A stretch of 6,662 bases of DNA from Candidatus Zixiibacteriota bacterium (lineage in GTDB: Bacteria > Zixibacteria > MSB-5A5 > GN15 > JAAZOE01), in NCBI GenBank assembly GCA_030588275.1, contig JAUUYJ010000142.1, positions 1-6,662 on the forward strand, given 5' to 3'. Positions 1 to 5,072 of the stretch are shown piece after piece. The notes beneath the pieces are model-generated. The model had not been told where the DNA came from. It saw only the letters and a program-made list of their open reading frames with translations, and did not search any database. Both the position numbers and the translations under genes were made by a program. How positions within the stretch are numbered: position 1 is the stretch's first letter; each line of letters begins with the position of its first letter.

Positions 1-816
1 ATTCTCTTGATACTCTTTCAGGCTGAATTTCAACACCGAGGTTCCAGCCCCATTCTTACTGATGATTTTGACATTATTAAGATCGGCAAAACTGGTTATC
101 CCACCGGCATTGCCAATCGCATCAAGAATATCAAGATCCCCTTCGTAAGGCTTACTACCGGGTGATAACACCTGCCCCAAAATATAGTATAAATTTTTCC
201 TATCGGAATAATCAGTCGTTAATTGTCGCCCCGGAACTCCCCCGGCCACTTTGGGGACTTCAATGGTATCCCCTTTCTTGACCTGCGGTAATTTGTCAAC
301 CGCCCCTTTGGCGACCGCCTCAAGAACATTGACATAAATAATCTCGCCACCCGATTCTTTTGAGCGAATAATTGCGACCCTTGTCAAATCACCCAGTTCG
401 CCGGCCCCACCAGCTTCCTTGATAATTGTCCAAAGATCCGGGATAACTTCAAATGTTATCTTACCGGGGGTGGCAATCTGTCCGGCCAGAAAGACCTTTT
501 GAGAATTGAAGCGAAAAACGGTAACAGTTGCCTGAGATATTTTCTTGTTATAGAGGGAAACGTTTTTCTCAATTTTCGCAGACAGCTCCATACTGGTAAG
601 TCCGGCGGCAACAATCTCCCCAATAATTGATAGGGTAATTTTTCCATCCTGACGAACCATAACCTGCTGATTCAAGGTTGGGTCCTGCCAGAAACTGATC
701 TGCAGGACATCTTCCGCCCCGATAATATAGTCAGCCGCCAAAAGGCTGGCTGGCAACAAGATCAAAACCAACAATAATGAACCGGCCAGCCGGATTAATT
801 TTTCAGATATTAACAT
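1..816 (-). CDS. Polysaccharide export protein, Wza-like (Poly_export + SLBB), 3' end outside window
   Basis: Likely the outer-membrane/periplasmic channel subunit that exports capsule or exopolysaccharide. 272 codons are open to the left edge, so the C-terminus is missing. Residues 1-27 form a signal peptide (basic n-region KLIR, hydrophobic 11-22, SPI-type site after A27 or A28). The Poly_export domain spans about 28-102 and opens with YIIGAEDVLQISFW, then VRQDGKITL and GEIVAAGLT. A first SLBB domain covers about 107-190 (VFLAGQIATPG, then IIKEAGGAG), and a second starts near 209 (YILGQVLSPG, AIGNAGGI). E. coli Wza is a lipoprotein, but here there is no lipobox Cys and no Cys anywhere in the visible part. 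The ATG at 816 is chosen because an AAGGA ribosome site lies 7 nt upstream and an in-frame TGA lies two codons upstream. It follows a diguanylate cyclase gene, suggesting c-di-GMP-linked EPS. The family call is firm; the exported polymer is unknown. Confidence 0.9.
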   Translation of the reverse strand, partial: MLISEKLIRLAGSLLLVLILLPASLLAADYIIGAEDVLQISFWQDPTLNQQVMVRQDGKITLSIIGEIVAAGLTSMELSAKIEKNVSLYNKKISQATVTVFRFNSQKVFLAGQIATPGKITFEVIPDLWTIIKEAGGAGELGDLTRVAIIRSKESGGEIIYVNVLEAVAKGAVDKLPQVKKGDTIEVPKVAGGVPGRQLTTDYSDRKNLYYILGQVLSPGSKPYEGDLDILDAIGNAGGITSFADLNNVKIISKNGAGTSVLKFSLKEYQEN

Positions 817-823
817 AATTCAA

Positions 824-828
824 TCCTT
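824..828 (-). promoter_or_regulatory. Ribosome binding site of the export gene
   Basis: AAGGA on the minus strand sits 7 nt before the ATG at 816. It is the clearest Shine-Dalgarno match in the window and fixes this start, since an in-frame TGA lies between it and the ATG. Confidence 0.7.
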
Positions 829-835
829 GAACAGC

Positions 836-868
836 GTCGAATTTTACACTCCTGTTATTAAAATCGAC
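836..868 (-). promoter_or_regulatory. Leader stem-loop upstream of the export gene
   Basis: Two arms, GTCGA-TTTTA (868-859 on the minus strand) and TAAAA-T-TCGAC (846-836), pair over 10 bp with a single unpaired base at 841 and a 12-nt loop (847-858). It lies between the predicted transcription start (about 885) and the ribosome site at 824-828. The loop itself contains AGGAG. It could be an RNA hairpin in the leader that modulates translation or stability, or a DNA operator. No riboswitch class is recognised and the leader, about 70 nt, is short for one. The pairing is seen directly; the function is inference. Confidence 0.4.
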
Positions 869-891
869 CCGTTTTCCCATTAATTAACAAC

Positions 892-920
892 TATTTAAGA
901 CTCCAACCATGATAAGTCAA
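892..920 (-). promoter_or_regulatory. Predicted sigma70-type promoter of the export gene
   Basis: The -35 box TTGACT (915-920, 5/6 to consensus) is followed after 16 nt by TTAAAT (893-898, 4/6), or after 17 nt by the overlapping TAAATA. Either reading puts the start near 885, giving a leader of about 70 nt. It implies the export gene and what follows can be transcribed separately from the cyclase gene. Confidence 0.5.
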
Positions 921-940
921 GACTAAACCAAGCGTAATAT

Positions 941-995
941 TTACAATGATTTCCCTGCCTATCTTATACTTTAAATGGAGCGGGAAAGTTTGTAA
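941..995 (-). repeat. Interrupted inverted repeat after the cyclase gene
   Basis: On the minus strand TTACAA (995-990), 2 nt, TTTCCC (987-982), a 26-nt spacer, GGGAAA (955-950), 3 nt, TTGTAA (946-941). Twelve base pairs form around a small internal loop. It begins 11 nt past the cyclase stop. There is no U-tract, so it is not a canonical Rho-independent terminator. It could be a 3'-end stabilising structure or a binding site upstream of the export promoter. Confidence 0.35.
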
Positions 996-1006
996 TGATT
1001 AATGAT
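993..1006. repeat. Tandem 7-bp direct repeat at the cyclase stop codon
   Basis: TAATGAT occurs twice without a gap (993-999 and 1000-1006); the second copy overlaps the first base of the stop-codon triplet of the cyclase gene. It is an AT-rich duplication of doubtful significance. Confidence 0.4.
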
Positions 1007-2664
1007 TACGTGCGGGAATTCCTCAATAATTCATCTTCAAATACAATGCTACAATTACGCCCCTCAGCTTTGGCCTTGAGCAACGCCATATCCGAACAAT
1101 AGATCAACTTTTCGGCAGAATCGGCATCAATTGGAAAAACCGCTCCACCGACACTTATCGTAACCCGACCTTCAAACTCATTGAGTTTATTATGAAAATC
1201 TGTCGTCATAATTACCTTACGGAGTCGATCCATAAAGACCCCACAAGTCGCCTTATCTGCCTCCGGCATGATGATACAAAACTCATCCCCACCATAGCGG
1301 GAAATAATATCAATCGAGCGGAGCGTCTGGCCCAGAATCTCCCCCACCCGACGTAACAATCGATCACCCCATTGATGACCATATGTGTCATTATACAGTT
1401 TAAAGTCATCAATATCAAACAACAACATTCCAACCTGACGCTTGTACCGCTTAGCTCTCTGAATCTCCTCCGCCAGCCGTTTGACAAAATACCTATAATT
1501 GTAAAGGCCGGTCAGACTGTCAGTGTAGCTCATTTCCTCCATCCGCTCAAACTCTTTGGCGTTAACCATCGCCTGTCGAGCAATTTTCTCAAGCCGACCA
1601 ATCATTTTGGTTTCTGGCCGAGGACTCCCCTTCCGAGGGGACCAGAACAGCAAACCAGGTTCATCATTCTGAAACGAAAACCGGGTCACTTGGCTTAGAT
1701 TGCTTTGCGACAAGTTTCTTTGCAGATCGACCTCTGATTCCAACCCTTTAATTTTACCGGTCTCATAAGTTTGGTCCTTTTTTAGATGGCCAAACAGTTT
1801 TTTGAACTGGTCGCCTTTAAGTGAAAATCCGGGAGAATCAAGTCCCAATGATAAATTTGCCTCACCCTCAACAGTATCATCCGGGTTGGCAATAAGAAGT
1901 AGTCGATTAGCGCGCAAACCGGCCTTGAGGCGATCAGCCACATCCGCCTTCAGGTCATTGACATTGTATAGAGAGAACATCTCAATCAAATGCCCCGGCC
2001 CCTCTTTTGATGAATCGATTACTGTTTCTGACTTGGTTGAATCCAACGCATTCAACTTCGCCTGAAGAATTTCACGATTCGATTCCAGTCGCTTGACATG
2101 GTAGGCAACCGAAAGATTTTGATTCAAAAACATCAAAAACAGGCGAATCAACGGATGGCTAAGAGACAAAGATGTCCTGATAAAATAAACGCCGAACAGG
2201 TTATCTTTCCAAAAGACAGGAAAGGCGAGGTTGAGATTTTCTTCGGAAATTAACAGTTGCAACTGGTCACCCACCAATTCAGAATATTTGGCCGGGGAGG
2301 TTATAATATCTCCGGAAATCAGTTGATCAATCAGCTTTTTTGACAGAGTTATGCGATATTGAGATCGGGGTAGATTTTTTATTCCAAAAATGTAATTCAG
2401 ATCGAGATGATTTTTTTGCCTTCGGAAAAAGAGAATCCGATCCGAAGCCAAATCACGAACCAAAATCTGGGAGATTTCGTTAGCCACCTTTTGGATATTT
2501 CCATCAATTCGACTGGTCCGCATACTGGAGTATAACCGCTTAAGCACTTCTGGCAGATTACCTACCGGATTAAGATTCTTGATCTGCCGTTGACGCATAA
2601 AGAGCAAACCGGACAACACAAAGACAAGAATGAGCAAAGCTATATTTGAAAAACTGAAATCCAT
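1006..2664 (-). CDS. Membrane-anchored diguanylate cyclase (GGDEF) with GAF-like sensory region
   Basis: Makes cyclic di-GMP from two GTP at the inner membrane. Of 552 residues, 7-23 form one N-terminal membrane helix. About 40-190 and 225-370 look like two divergent GAF-like modules joined by a helical stretch (185-215); this is inferred from pattern only. The GGDEF domain covers about 377-545: DSLTGLYN at 382-389, FDIDDFK from 416 with metal-binding D417, and the intact active-site GGDEF at 458-462 in RYGGDEF. The product-inhibition I-site RSID (449-452) is exactly five residues before GGDEF, so c-di-GMP feedback is expected. No EAL or HD-GYP domain is present, so it should be a synthase only. 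The ATG at 2664 is preceded by an in-frame TGA two codons upstream and has only a weak ribosome site. The export gene follows after 189 nt. Confidence 0.95.
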   Translation of the reverse strand: MDFSFSNIALLILVFVLSGLLFMRQRQIKNLNPVGNLPEVLKRLYSSMRTSRIDGNIQKVANEISQILVRDLASDRILFFRRQKNHLDLNYIFGIKNLPRSQYRITLSKKLIDQLISGDIITSPAKYSELVGDQLQLLISEENLNLAFPVFWKDNLFGVYFIRTSLSLSHPLIRLFLMFLNQNLSVAYHVKRLESNREILQAKLNALDSTKSETVIDSSKEGPGHLIEMFSLYNVNDLKADVADRLKAGLRANRLLLIANPDDTVEGEANLSLGLDSPGFSLKGDQFKKLFGHLKKDQTYETGKIKGLESEVDLQRNLSQSNLSQVTRFSFQNDEPGLLFWSPRKGSPRPETKMIGRLEKIARQAMVNAKEFERMEEMSYTDSLTGLYNYRYFVKRLAEEIQRAKRYKRQVGMLLFDIDDFKLYNDTYGHQWGDRLLRRVGEILGQTLRSIDIISRYGGDEFCIIMPEADKATCGVFMDRLRKVIMTTDFHNKLNEFEGRVTISVGGAVFPIDADSAEKLIYCSDMALLKAKAEGRNCSIVFEDELLRNSRT

Positions 2665-2751
2665 AGATCAACCATCTATTACATTATTTTTGGCAAAGTT
2701 TACTTTTTCTTATTTTCCCAATATATTCGTGCATCAGAATACTCCACCTTC

Positions 2752-2779
2752 AGGATAATAGATCATCCCTTTTTGTCAA
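2752..2779 (-). promoter_or_regulatory. Predicted sigma70-type promoter of the cyclase gene
   Basis: A perfect -35 TTGACA (2774-2779) is followed after 16 nt by TATCCT (2752-2757, 4/6 to consensus). The start would be near 2745, with a leader of about 80 nt before the ATG at 2664. I see no convincing terminator hairpin between the phosphatase stop at 2877 and this promoter, so some read-through is possible. Confidence 0.5.
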
Positions 2780-2876
2780 TATAAATCTCTGGGAGAATAA
2801 TTTCTGGTCTAATGGGGAAATTAAATCTAAGACGGGTTTTATTGAATCAGAACTCGATTATGTTCGGCCTGAAAAT

Positions 2877-4922
2877 TCAGATCGTCTCGTTATCCGGTAG
2901 CGACCGCTTCACCGTTAAAGCATCCACTGTCGTCGGAACAGAGTTTGAAATCTGCCCACCCTGCATCGCACTATCAGAATGATTGACCGAAATGTTCTTT
3001 AATATCACCATCGTAATATCATCATGCTGATCGGTTTTACCCATAAACCTGATGATATCATCTTCAATCATTCGAGCCAACTCAATCGCACTCTTCTCCG
3101 AATTCTCACTTATGATATCAATCATCCGGTCGGTCCCGTAGGTCTGCTTTTGCTGACCTCGTCCCTCGGTGACCCCATCGGTATAAACCAAAAGGAGATC
3201 GTTGGTCTTAAAACTGATGCGGGCTTCTTTGAGGGCGTTTTTAAAAAGCGACTTGTCCGCTTTGATTCCGACCGGCATTCCCGGCGCGTTGACCAATTCC
3301 GCCTTTTTTGTATCATAATGAAAATGAATCAACGGATTATGTCCGGCTGAGACAAAGTTTATTTCGCCGGTAGAAGTATCAATCAGCGCCAAAATGGCGG
3401 TAACAAACATTCCCTTCTTAATGTCATGGGCCACAAAATTGTTGACCCGAATCAGGATATCCCGAGCCGAATGATTTCCACGCGATTCCAGACGAACGGC
3501 TGTTCTAACCATCGACATGACCAGAGATCCAGGAACCCCCTTGCCGGAGACATCCGCAACTACCACCCCCAGCGTATGATCGTCGATTGGAATAAAATCA
3601 AACAGGTCTCCCCCTACCATCCGGGCCGCTTTGTAAATCGTTCCAATCTGCAGGTTGGGCAATTGCGGAAGATGGCTGGGGATCAACGCCTTTTGAATCT
3701 GCTCCGCCATCTCCATCTCTTTTTGCAATATTTCTCGCTCGACAATATTTTTACGATCCCGCCTGATACGCATAATCAGTTCATTCAGCGCCTTTGAGAT
3801 TTCGTAAAACTCCCCCGCCCCGGTTAATGGTAGTTGACTTTCCAGATCACCCTGAGCAAAGCGCCGGACCCGGCCCACAATGCGACCGATCGGCCTGACA
3901 AAATAATTGGAGAGAAGATAGATTCCGGTAATGCCAACCAACAGCCCAATCGCCGTTATGGCTAAAATAATCTGCTTGGTGCGCCTCAACTCATACTCCA
4001 TTACCGCACCAGAATATTTGACAATTACCGAGCCAAGGTTCGACCCGGCAAATTCAATCCTTCGCATTATGTATCGATTACCCTCGGTGATACCAGACAA
4101 CGAAAGCGCCGTGGAAGAGTACAGATCGGAGAGCGACTCCTCCTCATATTGAAGGTAAAGCCGACTTCGCTCCCGGCTATCGGCAATAATTGTACCAAAG
4201 GGATCGACGATTACTATCGAAATCAAAAGGTCGTTAGCCCGCAGATATGAATCGACCAGTTTATCAAATTCTGCATCGGTTCGGCGCGTTACGATATACT
4301 CGTGCCCCACCGAAGCGATGGTATTGCACAAAGCATTAACCGTTTTGTCGAGGCGGGATTGGATAAATCGGGAAGAGACCGAGTCAATGTACATGTACCC
4401 CCCGGTCACCAAAAACAGAATGATCAAAAATGTCCAGGCGGAAAATTTAACTCGAAGAGATAAACCGCCCCCAAATTGCAGTTTCTCCTCCGCCTCTTTG
4501 GAGAAAAATTTGGTCATGCGAAGTTCATTTTCCCCTTCAAGGGAAAAATATTCGACCCGGTCCATAACCTTATTAATCAGATAAAACCCAAGCCCACCTT
4601 TGCGCCCGGTATCGGCCATTTTTTTTAAATCAAGGCGGGTCTTATCAGGAGGTTGAAACGATTTACCGGTATCAAACAAAGAAAAGATAACGAAGTATTT
4701 AAAAATGCCAACCTTCAGACGAATCTCGCCGGACCCCAGCATATAGGCATGGCGAATTATGTTGGTCGCCCCTTCCTCAATAGCCAGGATAATATTATTA
4801 ATTTCCCGAGAACCGAGGTTGGCCTGCAGACAAATCTCCTCAACGGTTTTGCGAATGCCTGCCAGCTGGCTTTCATGAGCCGGAAAAGCGGCTACCGTTT
4901 CTCTGATCGGTCTTTTAAACAT
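2877..4922 (-). CDS. Membrane sensor fusing RsbW-type HATPase, HAMP and SpoIIE/RsbU PP2C phosphatase
   Basis: Probably a partner-switching regulator that dephosphorylates a STAS anti-anti-sigma protein. Of 681 residues, about 8-140 are an RsbW/SpoIIAB-like ATPase domain: N-box AIEEGATNIIRHAY (47-60, N54), DTG (84-86) and GRKGGLG (106-112). A membrane helix follows at 161-180, an extracytoplasmic sensor region at about 181-316, a second helix at 317-338, HAMP at about 338-392, a helical linker with EMEMAEQIQKALIP (402-415), and the PP2C domain at about 425-643. Metal-site acidic residues are all present: GGDLFD (D439), ADVSGKG (D457), YTDG (D582) and DQHDD (D634, D635). Residues 645-681 are a polar tail. 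The usual fusion puts HATPase after the phosphatase; here it is N-terminal, before the membrane. The ATG at 4922 follows an in-frame TGA by two codons. No STAS or sigma gene lies in the window, so the target is unknown. Confidence 0.92.
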   Translation of the reverse strand: MFKRPIRETVAAFPAHESQLAGIRKTVEEICLQANLGSREINNIILAIEEGATNIIRHAYMLGSGEIRLKVGIFKYFVIFSLFDTGKSFQPPDKTRLDLKKMADTGRKGGLGFYLINKVMDRVEYFSLEGENELRMTKFFSKEAEEKLQFGGGLSLRVKFSAWTFLIILFLVTGGYMYIDSVSSRFIQSRLDKTVNALCNTIASVGHEYIVTRRTDAEFDKLVDSYLRANDLLISIVIVDPFGTIIADSRERSRLYLQYEEESLSDLYSSTALSLSGITEGNRYIMRRIEFAGSNLGSVIVKYSGAVMEYELRRTKQIILAITAIGLLVGITGIYLLSNYFVRPIGRIVGRVRRFAQGDLESQLPLTGAGEFYEISKALNELIMRIRRDRKNIVEREILQKEMEMAEQIQKALIPSHLPQLPNLQIGTIYKAARMVGGDLFDFIPIDDHTLGVVVADVSGKGVPGSLVMSMVRTAVRLESRGNHSARDILIRVNNFVAHDIKKGMFVTAILALIDTSTGEINFVSAGHNPLIHFHYDTKKAELVNAPGMPVGIKADKSLFKNALKEARISFKTNDLLLVYTDGVTEGRGQQKQTYGTDRMIDIISENSEKSAIELARMIEDDIIRFMGKTDQHDDITMVILKNISVNHSDSAMQGGQISNSVPTTVDALTVKRSLPDNETI

Positions 4923-4930
4923 CCTTCATC

Positions 4931-4952
4931 TCACCCATTGAATTTGCAATGG
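4931..4952 (-). promoter_or_regulatory. Small hairpin touching the ribosome site of the phosphatase gene
   Basis: On the minus strand CCATTG (4952-4947), loop CAAATT, CAATGG (4940-4935) form a 6-bp stem. The best ribosome-site match, GGTGA (4935-4931), starts at the last base of the stem, 8 nt before the ATG. A stable stem could limit ribosome access. A -10-like TACAAT lies at 4954-4959 but no fitting -35 was found; if transcription began from it, the hairpin would be only partly transcribed. Low confidence in function. Confidence 0.3.
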
Positions 4953-5023
4953 TATTGTACGATTGTTAAAGTCGAAACAAAAGTATAAACGTGCGCCGGG
5001 CCAGACCCAGCAAAGGTTTCAAA

Positions 5024-5058
5024 GCGCAACTGCGCGTTGTGGTAGTAATGAGTAGTAA
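5024..5058. repeat. GCGC inverted repeat and GTAGTAA direct repeats in the 150-nt gap
   Basis: GCGC-AACT-GCGC (5024-5035) is a short inverted repeat. Just beside it, GTAGTAA occurs at 5042-5048 and 5052-5058, one DNA turn apart (10 bp), within 31 nt of the barrel gene's stop. The hairpin is too short and lacks a proper U-tract for a confident terminator. The direct repeats could be an operator half-site pair or chance. Confidence 0.25.
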
Positions 5059-5072
5059 CGGTGTATGTCGAA

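Noticed and set aside
456..647. 63-codon minus-strand open frame
   Set aside because: It lies in a different frame inside the export gene, whose own frame shows signal peptide, Poly_export and SLBB motifs.
817..885. Possible c-di-GMP riboswitch in the export gene leader
   Set aside because: The leader is only about 70 nt and lacks the conserved core of known c-di-GMP riboswitches; only a simple hairpin is seen.
2674..2763. 8-bp inverted repeat ATCTATTA / TAATAGAT, one copy by the cyclase start, the other at its -10 region
   Set aside because: The arms are about 75 nt apart and AT-rich; a match of this length is expected fairly often in a 200-nt AT-rich gap.
3024..3350. Plus-strand open frames of about 70-125 codons opposite the phosphatase, cyclase and barrel genes
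   Set aside because: All sit antisense to strongly supported genes, with no family resemblance and no ribosome sites of note.
817..4934. In-frame TGA exactly two codons before the ATG of all three genes with visible starts
   Set aside because: Striking at first, but only three cases and different flanking bases; most likely chance. It is useful only for fixing the starts.
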